Positions 34,129-41,859 of a stretch of DNA of 64,000 nt are shown one piece after another; position 1 is the stretch's first letter, and each line of letters starts with the position of its first letter. The notes under the pieces were generated by a model. It saw nothing but the letters and a program-made list of their open reading frames with translations, had not been told where the DNA came from and did not search any database. The position numbers and the translations under genes are program-made. The stretch comes from Lentzea albida. Its GTDB lineage: Bacteria > Actinomycetota > Actinomycetes > Mycobacteriales > Pseudonocardiaceae. The DNA is taken from positions 124,001 through 188,000 of the forward strand of contig NZ_FOFV01000016.1 in the NCBI RefSeq assembly GCF_900111005.1, in the 5' to 3' direction.

Positions 34129-34346
34129 GCCCGAACGGCGCCTTCATCCGTGTCCGAGGCGCCATTGACATCATCAGCTGACATGCGGTGAGCGGCGAGT
34201 ATGAACACGTTGCGCATGTGTGCCTGTCGGCCTGCCGTGTCGACACGGTGTTCTGCACCTGAACGGTCGCGTGGAATCGCGTAACAGCCTCACGGCTCCG
34301 GTCGAAGTAGCAAGGGCGTAGAACCCGCTGCCGCTCAGGAGGTCCT

Positions 34347-34728
34347 GTGCAGGACAGACCCGAGCAGAGACCGGCGTTCGAGACCACCGACACCGTCGAA
34401 GGCGATGTGGGCACCGCCACGCAGGTCGGCACCATCGCTGTCTTCCGAGGCAACACCTTCATGTTCGACCGTGTCGGATCCGTCCGTCGGGCACGAGCGG
34501 TGGACGACGTGGGAGCACAGCAGGGACGGGGCGCAGGCGAGTGAGGCGGTGTTCACCGTCGTCGCGCGGACGGCCTCCTGCGACTGCACGTGGGTGGTCG
34601 AGCTCGGCTGGTCGGCCGGTGGCAGGAGCGGGGTGCAGACGGTCGGGCGCAACGGGAAGCCGTTCCGCATGACCCGCGCGGCGAACGCAGTCCACTGCTA
34701 CATGAACGAGCCGTTCTCGTGCTCGTGA
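34347..34728 (+). pseudogene. Probable frameshifted small gene downstream of tRNA-Val
   Basis: AGGAGG and GTG 34347 open a 65-residue frame (TDTVEGDVGTATQVGTIAVF) that stops at 34544, while the +1 frame from about 34470 continues with well-formed protein sequence, ERWTTWEHSRDGAQ, VVARTASCDCTWVVELGW and GKPFRMTRAANAVHCYMNE, to 34728. The two frames read as halves of one protein of about 125 residues broken by an indel around 34460-34500. The C-terminal half recalls a domain found at the end of some actinobacterial regulators; function unassigned. A programmed shift or sequencing error is the alternative. Confidence 0.5.
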
Positions 34729-34799
34729 TCACTGGAACGAATTGAGACGGTGCCGTACCTTGTTCGAGGTTTGCCACCTCCGAAGGACGACGAAGACCC

Positions 34800-35162
34800 G
34801 TGAAGCGCAAGGGCAAGAACGCGAAACCCGTGCCCGCCACCGTCACGCAGGAGCAGGTCAAGCTGCTCGCCCTGGTCGAGCAGGGCGGCGTGCACCGCGG
34901 CGCCACGCGCTGGTACCTCGAGCACCGGCCCGCCAAGGAGTGGGACGCGGACGACCTCGAAGTGCTGCGGCACAGGGACTGGATCACCTGGGAGCAGCCG
35001 GCGGACCACGGGATGGCGGCGCCCGTCGACATCACGGCGCAGGGGCGCGCGGCGTTGCGGCACCACCTGCCGGAGTGGGTGCTGGGGCGCAAGGCCATCG
35101 CCTCGGAGCCGCCCCGGTTGCCTTCGGTCGAGACGATCGGCGCGTTGGACTCGCTGCGTTAG
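34800..35162 (+). CDS. Conserved-type small hypothetical protein
   Basis: 120 residues from GTG 34800. Lysine-rich start (KRKGKNAKPVPATVTQEQ), then a predominantly helical, winged-helix-like body (VKLLALVEQGGVHRGATRWYLEHRP, DDLEVLRHRDWITWEQPADH, ITAQGRAALRHHLPEW). The alternation suggests a small DNA-binding wHTH, as in PadR- or MarR-like folds, but no family was recognised. Good codon bias. It lies 51 bp before a P450 gene on the same strand, perhaps an operon. Function unknown. Confidence 0.6.
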   Translation: MKRKGKNAKPVPATVTQEQVKLLALVEQGGVHRGATRWYLEHRPAKEWDADDLEVLRHRDWITWEQPADHGMAAPVDITAQGRAALRHHLPEWVLGRKAIASEPPRLPSVETIGALDSLR

Positions 35163-35212
35163 CGCGGTAGAACGGTCTTGGTCGATTCCAAACGACGGAG
35201 GCGAAGACCGGC

Positions 35213-36415
35213 ATGTCGAACCTGTTGGCCGGCGGCGATTTGCGCGCTCGTGAGCACCATCGGATCGAGGACGAGGCACGAGAACTAGGCCCATTGCACG
35301 CCGTGACGTTGCCCAACGGCGTCACGATGCAGGTTGTGACGGTGGGGCTGGAGCTGACCCGTCAGCTGCTCACGGACCAGCGGCTCTCCAAGGACAGCGC
35401 GGCATTGCAACGCGAGATCAAGCGACAGCTGGCGGAGTCGGGCAGCGCGCAGGAGAACCTCGCCGGGCTCTTCGGGCCGAGCATGCTCAACAGCGACAAC
35501 CCGCAGCACGCGCGGCTTCGGGCGCTCGCGGTGAAGGCGTTCAACGGCAAGGCGGTGCAGCAGCTCGCGCCGCGCATCGAGGAGATGAGCGCCGCGCTGG
35601 TCGACGCGCTGCCCGAGGGCGAGGAGGTCGACCTCGTCGCGCGGCTGGCCGTGCCGATGCCCATGCACATCATCGGCGAGGTGCTGGGGCTGCCTGCGGG
35701 GGATCGCGCGCACGTCCGCGTGTTGATCGAGACGATGATGTCGATGGAACCCGAGGTGTCGCAGCCCGCGAGCGACGAGCTGGGCGCCTACTTCCACGGC
35801 CTGCTCACCGGCAACGCGCTGGACCCGCGGTCGTTGTTCGGTGTGGTGACCACCGCTGTCGACGACGACGGCGACCGCCTGAGCCACGACGAGCTGATGG
35901 CGATGGCGTTCCTCCTCGTCGTCGCGGGCCACGAGACGTCGGCGAGCCTCATCGCGAACGTGGCGCACGACGCGTTGGACAACGACCTGTGGCGCGCGGC
36001 CGCCGACGATCCCGGGTTGGTGCCCGGGCTCGTGGAGGAGACGCTGCGGCACAACCCGCCGGTCCGCAGCGCGACGCACCGGATCACCACGGAGCCGGTC
36101 GAGATCGCCGGCACGACGGTTCCCGCGGGCACGCTGCTGCTGATCAACCTCGGCTCCGCCGGACGTTGCCCGCGGGCACACGAGAACGCCGCCGAGTACC
36201 GGCTCGACCGCGGGACCGCGGGCCACGCGACGTTCGGGCACGGCCCGCACTTCTGCCTGGGCTCGGCGCTCGCGCGGCTGGAGACCGAGACCGTGCTGCG
36301 GCACCTCACGAGCCGGTTTCCGGGCACGACCCTTGCGGGCGACGAGCCGCCCGAGGTGACGCACAACGACATCATGGCCAGCCTTAAATCGCTTCCGGTC
36401 GTCCTTCGCCGGTGA
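35213..36415 (+). CDS. Cytochrome P450
   Basis: 400 residues, standard bacterial soluble P450 length. I-helix VVAGHETSASL with the oxygen-binding Thr, K-helix ETLRHNPPVRS (E-x-x-R), and heme ligand Cys348 in FGHGPHFCLGSALARLE. ATG start with ACGGAGG 10 bp upstream. No ferredoxin gene is nearby, so it uses a distant redox partner. Substrate not deducible; the surroundings are not a biosynthetic cluster. Followed 13 bp later by a GNAT gene on the same strand. Confidence 0.94.
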   Translation: MSNLLAGGDLRAREHHRIEDEARELGPLHAVTLPNGVTMQVVTVGLELTRQLLTDQRLSKDSAALQREIKRQLAESGSAQENLAGLFGPSMLNSDNPQHARLRALAVKAFNGKAVQQLAPRIEEMSAALVDALPEGEEVDLVARLAVPMPMHIIGEVLGLPAGDRAHVRVLIETMMSMEPEVSQPASDELGAYFHGLLTGNALDPRSLFGVVTTAVDDDGDRLSHDELMAMAFLLVVAGHETSASLIANVAHDALDNDLWRAAADDPGLVPGLVEETLRHNPPVRSATHRITTEPVEIAGTTVPAGTLLLINLGSAGRCPRAHENAAEYRLDRGTAGHATFGHGPHFCLGSALARLETETVLRHLTSRFPGTTLAGDEPPEVTHNDIMASLKSLPVVLRR

Positions 36416-36428
36416 CAGGCTGACCGTC

Positions 36429-36896
36429 GTGGAGATCATCCGAGGGGGACCTGAAGACGTCGACACGGCCGCGTTGATCTGGGCGCACGCGGTCAGCAGG
36501 CGGGACGGCTACGAGGTGCCGACGCTCGCAGAGGCGCGGCCGGGGGTGGAGAGCGCTCTCGCGAACGAGCCCTCGTTGCTGCTGATCGCGAGGGATGGCG
36601 GCGAGGCGGTGGGCTTCCTCGCCGGAGGTCCACAAGGGACGGACACCGCCTTCGTCAACTACGTGGGCGTGCACCCCGACGCGTGGGGCAGGGGTGTCGG
36701 CGAGGCGATGTTGCGCGCCCTGCCCGGGGTCCTGGCCGAACTCGGGTACGCGAGGGCGGAGCTGCTGGTCTTCGTCGACAACACGCGGGGCGTGCGGCTC
36801 TACGAACGCCTCGGGTGGATCAAGGTCGGCGCCCCTGTGCCGCATCCGCGCAACGGCCGACTGGAGCAGCGCTACTCGTTCGCTTCCCCGTTCTGA
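36429..36896 (+). CDS. GNAT-family N-acetyltransferase
   Basis: 155 residues, GTG start. Core GNAT elements: VGFLAGGPQGTDTAFVNYVGVHPDAWGRGVGEAMLRALPGVLAELGYARAELLVFVDNTRGVRLYERLGWIKVG, with acetyl-CoA loop DAWGRGVGEAM. Single domain, typical length. Possibly co-transcribed with the P450 in front (13 bp). Substrate unknown. Confidence 0.88.
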   Translation: MEIIRGGPEDVDTAALIWAHAVSRRDGYEVPTLAEARPGVESALANEPSLLLIARDGGEAVGFLAGGPQGTDTAFVNYVGVHPDAWGRGVGEAMLRALPGVLAELGYARAELLVFVDNTRGVRLYERLGWIKVGAPVPHPRNGRLEQRYSFASPF

Positions 36897-36997
36897 GCTC
36901 CTGGGGTGCGGGCCGGTTCAGTGGGGGATTAGGGGATGAACCCCAATGCGGCTGACCAGGGCTATGCCGAAGTCCATTTGAGACGTAACTTTTGCTC

Positions 36998-37291
36998 ATG
37001 TCAGTGCGGACGTTCGCCGTCGTGGTCGGTCTCGCGTTCTTGTTCGGTGGGGGTGCGATCCTCTTCGTGTCGCTGGCCGTCGAGGCCCCGAGCGGGTCCT
37101 TGATCCCGTGCGGCAACAGCCTCGGGCTCGGTGCCGACGAGCCGGCGGCCTCGGCGGTCAGTCCGGCCTATGTGGACATCTGCGCCGACCTCAGGCAGCG
37201 CCGGCTGCTCTGGGGCCTGCCGGTGATCGGGGTGGGCGCGATCCTGCTGCTCGGCTCTCTGATCGGTTCCCGGAGGGCTACTCGCCGGTAG
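36998..37291 (+). CDS. Small two-helix membrane protein
   Basis: 97 residues from ATG 36998 (TTG 36992 is possible). Two hydrophobic segments, FAVVVGLAFLFGGGAILFVSLAV and LLWGLPVIGVGAILLLGSLIG, flank an extracytoplasmic loop with two Cys (LIPCGNSLGLGADEP ... DICADLRQRR) that could form a disulfide. The CGN-x-L and Asp/Arg loop pattern occurs in many actinobacterial membrane proteins of unknown role. Ends 10 bp before the next start. Confidence 0.65.
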   Translation: MSVRTFAVVVGLAFLFGGGAILFVSLAVEAPSGSLIPCGNSLGLGADEPAASAVSPAYVDICADLRQRRLLWGLPVIGVGAILLLGSLIGSRRATRR

Positions 37292-37301
37292 GGTGCACGG
37301 C

Positions 37302-38327
37302 ATGACGTGGATGGTCTACGGCGCCAACGGCTACACCGGACGTCTCATCGCCGAGCTCGCGGTCGAGCGCGGGGAACGGCCGGTCCTCGCCGGGCGCTCG
37401 CGCGAGAAGGTCGAGCCGGTCGCCGCCGCTCTGGGGCTGGAGCACCGGGCCTTCGACCTGAGCCGGGCGCGGGAGCACCTGGAGGACGTCGACGCCGTCG
37501 TGCACTGCGCGGGCCCGTTCTCGCAGACCTCCGCCGCCATGGTCGACGCGTGCCTGGGGGCGCGCACGCACTACCTCGACATCACGGGTGAGATCGACGT
37601 CTTCGAGTTCGTCGCCTCGCGGGACGCCGACGCGCGCGAGGCGGGCATCGTGCTGTTGCCCGGTGCCGGCTTCGACGTCGTTCCCACGGACTGCGTCGCC
37701 GCCATCCTGAAGAACGCCCTGCCGACCGCGACGCACCTCGACCTCGCGTTCGTCGTCGGAGGAGGGGCGAGCGCGGGCACGACCAAGACGTCCGTCGAGG
37801 CCGCGGCGGTCGGCGGGCGGATTCGCGTGAACGGCGAGCTGAGGAGCGTCCGCATCGGGCACCGCAGGCGCACCGCGCACTTCCGGTCGGGGCAGCGCGA
37901 GGTCGGCAGCATCCCGTGGGGTGACGTCAGCACCGCCTACCGCTCGACCGGCATCCCGAACATCACGACGTTCACCACCGTGCCCGGCCTGCTCGGACAG
38001 CTCCAGCAGGTCTTCGCGCCCGTGCTGCGGACGTCGTTCGTGCAGAACCTGGCGATGACCGTCGCCGGCAAGGTCAAGGGCCCGGACGAGCGCAAGCGCG
38101 CGAACACCAGGGCCGAGGTCTACGGCGAGGCGTGGGACGCGCAGAAGCGGGTCGAGTGCGCGCTCACCACTCCGAACCCCTACAGCCTCACCGCGGACTC
38201 GGTGCTCCGTGCCGTCGGCAAGGTGGGAGGCGCGGCACCGGGGGCGCACACGCCGTCGAGCGCGTTCGGTGCCGACTTCGTGCGGGAGCTCGACGGGGTC
38301 GTCGTGAGCGAGGTCCGCTTCACCTGA
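37302..38327 (+). CDS. Saccharopine dehydrogenase-like NAD(P)-binding protein (trans-acting enoyl reductase type)
   Basis: 341 residues from ATG 37302 (GTG 37293 would add three residues). N-terminal Rossmann motif VYGANGYTGRLIAELAVERG, VHCAGPFSQTSAAMVDACL and HYLDITGEIDVFEF, then LPGAGFDVVPTDCVAAILK, the pattern of the saccharopine-dehydrogenase-like family that includes trans-acting enoyl reductases of mycobacterial lipid pathways. Substrate is unknown; a lysine-pathway role is unlikely because the C-terminal half differs. Single gene; the tandem repeat block follows. Confidence 0.82.
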   Translation: MTWMVYGANGYTGRLIAELAVERGERPVLAGRSREKVEPVAAALGLEHRAFDLSRAREHLEDVDAVVHCAGPFSQTSAAMVDACLGARTHYLDITGEIDVFEFVASRDADAREAGIVLLPGAGFDVVPTDCVAAILKNALPTATHLDLAFVVGGGASAGTTKTSVEAAAVGGRIRVNGELRSVRIGHRRRTAHFRSGQREVGSIPWGDVSTAYRSTGIPNITTFTTVPGLLGQLQQVFAPVLRTSFVQNLAMTVAGKVKGPDERKRANTRAEVYGEAWDAQKRVECALTTPNPYSLTADSVLRAVGKVGGAAPGAHTPSSAFGADFVRELDGVVVSEVRFT

Positions 38328-38366
38328 GTGAGAGGTTCTCGCGGACGCGCGGCTGAGGGCTGTCGT

Positions 38367-38588
38367 GTCACGACGGTGAGGGGTTCTAACGGGCTCGCGG
38401 CCGGTGAGTTGTCTCGTCACGACGGTGAGGGTTTCTAACGGGCTCGCGGTCGGCCAGTTGTCTCGTCACGACAGTGAGAGCCTCTAACGAAAGTGCGGCC
38501 GGCGAGTCTCGTCACGACGGTGAGAGGTTCTAACGGCGCTGCGAGTCAGCGCCTCTCGCGTCACGCGAGTCAGGAGCTCCAACAAACC
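38367..38588. repeat. Degenerate 49-bp tandem repeats
   Basis: Five units starting at about 38367, 38416, 38465, 38511 and 38560 (spacing 49, 49, 46, 49). The best-kept part is GTCACGACGGTGAGAGGTT, followed by CTAACG; the fifth unit is strongly decayed. Fills the gap between the dehydrogenase-like gene and CsbD; no coding frame, no unique spacers, so not CRISPR. Confidence 0.8.
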
Positions 38589-38589
38589 T

Positions 38590-38617
38590 GAGGCCGGAGG
38601 TTCTCGCCTCCGGCCTC
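38590..38617. terminator. Terminator downstream of csbD-like gene
   Basis: 11-bp perfect arms (38590-38600, 38607-38617), 6-nt loop, 22 bp after the CsbD stop on the minus strand. Confidence 0.75.
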
Positions 38618-38639
38618 ACGCGCGTTAGAAGTTCTAACG

Positions 38640-38846
38640 TCACTTCTTCAGGTGCTTGGCGACGCTGTCGACGACCCCGCCGACGGCGTCCTTCACCTTC
38701 TCCACGCCGTCCTTGACGGCCGCCTTCGCCTGGTCGGCGCGGCCCTCGTTGGCGAGCTGCTGGTCGCCGGTGGCCTCGCCCGCGGTCTCCTTGACCTTGC
38801 CGCCGAGGTCCTCCGCCTTGTTGCCGATCTTGTCCGACAGCGACAT
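38640..38846 (-). CDS. CsbD-family stress-response protein
   Basis: 68 residues from ATG 38846 with AGGAGGACGAC before it. Highly charged, disordered/helical: MSLSDKIGNKAEDLGGKVKE, TAGEATGDQQLANEGRADQA, VKDAVGGVVDSVAKHLKK, the CsbD signature (GKVKEAxGxxxGd...L...G..dq..G). Members are induced by general stress in many bacteria; molecular role unclear. Divergent from the ECF sigma operon, which is itself stress-related. Confidence 0.92.
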   Translation of the reverse strand: MSLSDKIGNKAEDLGGKVKETAGEATGDQQLANEGRADQAKAAVKDGVEKVKDAVGGVVDSVAKHLKK

Positions 38847-38974
38847 GTCGTCCTCCTGAGTCGAGTTCCTGGAGCCGGAGTTCGTCCGACGCCTGTTCGA
38901 CACCCACCGCCCCACCTTCGTCACGCCACTGTCGGGTGAAAACCGGGTGAGTGTGATCACGAGCGGGAAAACTG

Positions 38975-38998
38975 GGAACCGCGTGACGTTCCGCGTTC
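38975..38998 (+). promoter_or_regulatory. Candidate ECF sigma-type promoter of the sigma/gls24 operon
   Basis: GGAAC (38975-38979), 15-bp spacer, GTTC (38995-38998): resembles the GGAAC...GTT promoter class read by many ECF factors. Lies about 50 bp before the sigma start. Autoregulation is inferred. Confidence 0.4.
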
Positions 38999-39045
38999 GA
39001 ACGTGTCCATCAGGCGACCGAGCAGAAGTGGGCGGGGGTGTGCGC

Positions 39046-39603
39046 ATGAGCGTGGCCGAAGCAGCCGCACTCGACGATGCCACGCTGGTGGCAAGGTCTC
39101 GCGACGGCGACATGAGGGCGTATGAGCAGCTCGTGCGGCGTTATCAGGGGCCCATGTACCGGCTGGCGTTGCGCATCGTGGGCAGCACCGGTGATGCCGA
39201 GGACGCGGTGCAGGACGTGTTCCTGACCGCGTGGCGGCGTCTCGGGCAGTTGAACGACGACGGGGCGTTCCTCGGCTGGCTCTACCGCACCACGACCAAC
39301 CAGTGCCTGAACGTGCTGCGCAAGCGCAAGCCGCACGCCGACACCGAGCTCGACGAGCACGAGTCGCCGTCGCCGCGGACCCGGCCCGACCGCGCGGTGG
39401 AGGTGAACGCGCAGCTCGACGCGCTGCAAGCCGCACTGCGCGGCCTCACGCCGGAACAGCGGGCGTGCTGGGTGCTGCGCGAGGTGCACGGCCGGTCGTA
39501 CGACGAGATCGCCGAGGCGATCGGTACGACCCAGCAGTCGGTGCGCGGCAGGCTCGCGCGGGCACGGGCACAACTCGCGGAGGTGATGGCGCCGTGGCGG
39601 TGA
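39046..39603 (+). CDS. ECF-type RNA polymerase sigma factor
   Basis: 185 residues from ATG 39046 (an upstream start at 38947 would overlap the putative promoter). Sigma region 2: AYEQLVRRYQGPMYRLALRIVGSTGDAEDAVQDVFLTAWRRL; region 4: LTPEQRACWVLREVHGRSYDEIAEAIGTTQQSVRGRLARARAQL. No region 3, as in ECF factors. Its stop overlaps the next gene, whose product carries an anti-sigma zinc motif, the usual sigma/anti-sigma pairing. Controls the following Asp23/Gls24-type envelope operon by inference. Confidence 0.94.
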   Translation: MSVAEAAALDDATLVARSRDGDMRAYEQLVRRYQGPMYRLALRIVGSTGDAEDAVQDVFLTAWRRLGQLNDDGAFLGWLYRTTTNQCLNVLRKRKPHADTELDEHESPSPRTRPDRAVEVNAQLDALQAALRGLTPEQRACWVLREVHGRSYDEIAEAIGTTQQSVRGRLARARAQLAEVMAPWR

Positions 39604-40136
39604 CGTCCGACTACGTCCTGCCGTGCGGGCGGGACGTGGAAGAGGTCTGGGAGGCGATCGACCTCTCCGACGAACACACGCGCTCGTGCCCGCACTGCGC
39701 GGCGGTCCGGGAGAGCCTCCTGGTGCTGCGCGACGCGACCGCGGAGATGGTCCAGGAGGAGATCGAGCCGCCGTTCGACCTGGTGAGCCGGGTGATGTCC
39801 GCGGTGCGCGCCGACGTGCGGCGCTCGGACGTCGTGCCGTTGCCCGGCGACGGCCTGGCCCGCATCAGCACCAAGGCGATCGCGGCGGTGCTGCGGTACG
39901 CGGCGGACGGCGTCGACGGCGTGCGCGCGCGTGGGTGCCGTGTCGTCGAGGCGCCGGAGTCGACGGGCTCGGATCCGGTGATCGAGGTCGAGCTCAGCAT
40001 CGCGATCACCGCGCTCCTCGTCACGCACGAGGCGTACGACGAGGTGCGGCGCCGGGTGCTGGCCGCCGCGTCCGCGCGGATCGGTGTGCGGCTGGCCCGC
40101 CTGGACCTCGTCGTGTCCGACGTTCTCGAGGGATGA
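39594..40136 (+). CDS. Asp23/Gls24-like protein with N-terminal anti-sigma zinc-binding motif
   Basis: 180 residues from GTG 39594 (CGGAGG 10 nt upstream); GTG 39600 is an alternative that overlaps the sigma stop. Near the N-terminus SDEHTRSCPHCAAV has H28-x3-C32-x2-C35, the ZAS (zinc-associated anti-sigma) triad. The remainder (STKAIAAVLRYAADGVDGVRARGCRVVEA ... VIEVELSIAITALLVTHEAYDEVRRRVLAAASARIGVRLARLDLVVSDV) has the alternation of Asp23/Gls24 proteins. It is thus likely the anti-sigma partner of the preceding factor as well as a family member of the operon. Confidence 0.8.
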   Translation: MAVTSDYVLPCGRDVEEVWEAIDLSDEHTRSCPHCAAVRESLLVLRDATAEMVQEEIEPPFDLVSRVMSAVRADVRRSDVVPLPGDGLARISTKAIAAVLRYAADGVDGVRARGCRVVEAPESTGSDPVIEVELSIAITALLVTHEAYDEVRRRVLAAASARIGVRLARLDLVVSDVLEG

Positions 40137-40140
40137 GCGA

Positions 40141-40488
40141 GTGATCGAAACAGTCGTGTCCGCCCCGGCGGTGGCGGCGGTCGCGGTGCACGCGGCCGAG
40201 AGAGTGGCGGGCGTGCGCGTGCAGCCCGGTCTGGCCGGCCTGGTGAGTTCCGTGGTGCGGGTGGCGCGGCAGCAGATCAAGGGTCTGCAGCCCGCGCCCG
40301 TCGAAGGCGTTCGGGTGCGGTGGACGGGATCCGTCGCGCTGCTGGAGGTGGACGTGACGATCTCCGGGCTGGACCAGGCCGCGGCCGTGGCCGCCGCCGT
40401 GCAGCGGTCCGTGCGCGCGGTCGTGCCCGAACTGACCGGCGTCGAGGTGGAGTCGGTCGTGGTCACGGTGGTGGACGTCGAATGGTGA
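40141..40488 (+). CDS. Asp23/Gls24-family-like protein
   Basis: 115 residues, GTG start. Pattern TVVSAPAVAAVAVHAAERVAGVRVQPGLAGLVSSVVRVARQQIKGL..VEGVRVRWTGSVALLEVDVTISG and a final VTGVEVESVVVTVVDVEW resembles Asp23/Gls24 domains, which associate with the membrane anchor AmaP in the cell envelope. Starts 5 bp after the previous stop; the next start overlaps its end. One of the chain of short related genes. Confidence 0.75.
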   Translation: MIETVVSAPAVAAVAVHAAERVAGVRVQPGLAGLVSSVVRVARQQIKGLQPAPVEGVRVRWTGSVALLEVDVTISGLDQAAAVAAAVQRSVRAVVPELTGVEVESVVVTVVDVEW

Positions 40489-40781
40489 TCGTGGCGGAGT
40501 TGTTGAAGGCACTGGAGAAGGTCGAGGGACTGCGTCCGTCGACGCCCGCGTCCGCGCCGGCGCGCTCGTGGATCCCTTGGGACGTGGACGCTTTGGCCGT
40601 CGACGTCGAGGACGACCTGGTGTGCGTCCGGGTGGTCGCCACCAGGTTGCCGTTGTCGCTCGCGGAGGCGGGCGAGTCGCTGCGCGCCGTTCTCGTTGGC
40701 ACGCAGTGGGAAAAGGCGGTCGTACGCATCGTGGTGACCGATGTGGACAAACGTGCCCTCGATCACCTGAACGGGGCGTGA
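40482..40781 (+). CDS. Small operon protein of the Asp23/Gls24 locus
   Basis: 99 residues from ATG 40482 (GTG 40485 also possible), overlapping the previous gene. WIPWDVDALAVDVEDDLVCVRVVATRLPLSLAEAGESLRAVLVG and VRIVVTDVDKRAL have the beta-alpha-beta feel of the short Asp23-like partners in actinobacterial operons, but no established domain was recognised. Position inside the operon is the main clue to an envelope-stress role. Confidence 0.65.
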   Translation: MVIVAELLKALEKVEGLRPSTPASAPARSWIPWDVDALAVDVEDDLVCVRVVATRLPLSLAEAGESLRAVLVGTQWEKAVVRIVVTDVDKRALDHLNGA

Positions 40782-40838
40782 CGTTTCCGCGCCCACCGGT
40801 GTCGATCTGGTGTGAACGCTTCGAAGGAAGGGATTGCG

Positions 40839-41282
40839 ATGAGCACGCAGGCTGTGGAGAAGGTCAACACCGCGAACGGGAAGCTGGTGACCGACAAGGG
40901 ATCCACCACCATCGCGGACGTCGTCGTGCAGAAGGTCGCCGGCCTCGCCGCGCGCGAGATCCGCGGCGTGCACGCCCTCGGCGGCGGCGCCACCCGTGCG
41001 CTGAGCGCGCTGCGCGACCGCATCCCCGGCGCCACCGCGAGCGCGGGCCAGGGCGTCTCGGTCGAGGTCGGCGAGAAGCAGGCCGCCGTCGACCTGGAGC
41101 TCGTCGTCGAGTACGGCGTGCCGATCGCCGATCTCGCGAAGTCGGTGCGCACCAACGTGATCACCGCGATCGAGCAGATCACCGGCCTCGAGGTCGTCGA
41201 GGTCAACATCAACGTCAACGACGTGCACATCCCGAGCGACTCCGAGGGCGACGAACAGCCCGAAACCGCACGCGTGCAGTGA
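40839..41282 (+). CDS. Asp23/Gls24-family envelope stress protein
   Basis: 147 residues from ATG 40839 with GGAAGGGA upstream (GTG 40812 would add nine residues). KGSTTIADVVVQKVAGLAAREIRGVHALGG ... GVSVEVGEKQAAVDLELVVEYGVPIADLAKSVRTNVITAIEQITGLEVVEVNINVNDVHIP is the canonical Gls24/Asp23 signature, the best match in the locus. Acidic C-terminal tail. Likely the main soluble Asp23-type protein bound by the AmaP-like anchor at the end of the operon. Confidence 0.93.
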   Translation: MSTQAVEKVNTANGKLVTDKGSTTIADVVVQKVAGLAAREIRGVHALGGGATRALSALRDRIPGATASAGQGVSVEVGEKQAAVDLELVVEYGVPIADLAKSVRTNVITAIEQITGLEVVEVNINVNDVHIPSDSEGDEQPETARVQ

Positions 41283-41293
41283 GGGGCAACGCC

Positions 41294-41470
41294 ATGAGCA
41301 CCACCGCACTGGGCCTGCTGACCGGGCTCGCGCTCGGCCTGGCCGCCGCGTTCGGGGGCTTCAGCGCGTTCCTGCTCGTGCTCGTCTTCGGCGCTCTCGG
41401 CCTGATCGCGGGCCGGGTCGCCGAGGGCAAGCTCGACCTCGCGCAGCTGCTGGGCAGGGATCGGGACTGA
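41294..41470 (+). CDS. DUF2273-like small membrane protein
   Basis: 58 residues, ATG 41294. A hydrophobic hairpin LGLLTGLALGLAAAFGGFSAFLLVLVFGALGLIAGRVAEG followed by a short polar end. Fits the tiny membrane protein regularly placed between asp23-like and amaP-like genes. Too short to be found by default ORF cut-offs. Confidence 0.8.
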   Translation: MSTTALGLLTGLALGLAAAFGGFSAFLLVLVFGALGLIAGRVAEGKLDLAQLLGRDRD

Positions 41471-41472
41471 CC

Positions 41473-41859
41473 ATGACCACACCGCTCGTTGCCGCCCAGC
41501 CGGGCTCGGCCGCACCCGTGCCGGCCCAGGGCCTGACGCCACCACGTCAGCCGGACGCGGCGCAGCCCGGCCTGACCACCGTCGCGGACCGCGCGGTGGG
41601 CCGCATCGCCGGACGCGCCGCCGTGGAGGTGCCGGACGTGCTCGACTGCGCCGTCACCGCACGGGTGACCGGGGGAGTGGCGACGCTCAACGCGCGCCTG
41701 GACCTGCGCTACCCGGCGCCGGTCGCGGCGACCGCCGCGCGGGTGCGCGCGCATCTGGTCGCACGGGTCGCGGAGCTCACCGGCCTGCGGGTGTCCGTCG
41801 TGGACGTGTCGGTCGGCGTGCTGCGGGCGGACGCCGCCCCGGTGAGGAGGGTCCTGTGA
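41473..41859 (+). CDS. Asp23/Gls24-family-like protein
   Basis: 128 residues, ATG 41473, 2 bp after the previous stop. Proline/alanine-rich N-terminus (VAAQPGSAAPVPAQGLTPPRQ) then TVADRAVGRIAGRAAVEVPDVLDCAVTARVTGGVATLNARLDLRYPAPVAATAARVRAHLVARVAELTGLRVSVVDVSVGVL, a Gls24-like pattern. Its stop overlaps the next start (ATGA-type). Confidence 0.82.
   Translation: MTTPLVAAQPGSAAPVPAQGLTPPRQPDAAQPGLTTVADRAVGRIAGRAAVEVPDVLDCAVTARVTGGVATLNARLDLRYPAPVAATAARVRAHLVARVAELTGLRVSVVDVSVGVLRADAAPVRRVL

Noticed and set aside
38367..38588. Tandem repeats as a CRISPR array
   Set aside because: Units are continuous and degenerate, no unique spacers, no cas genes.
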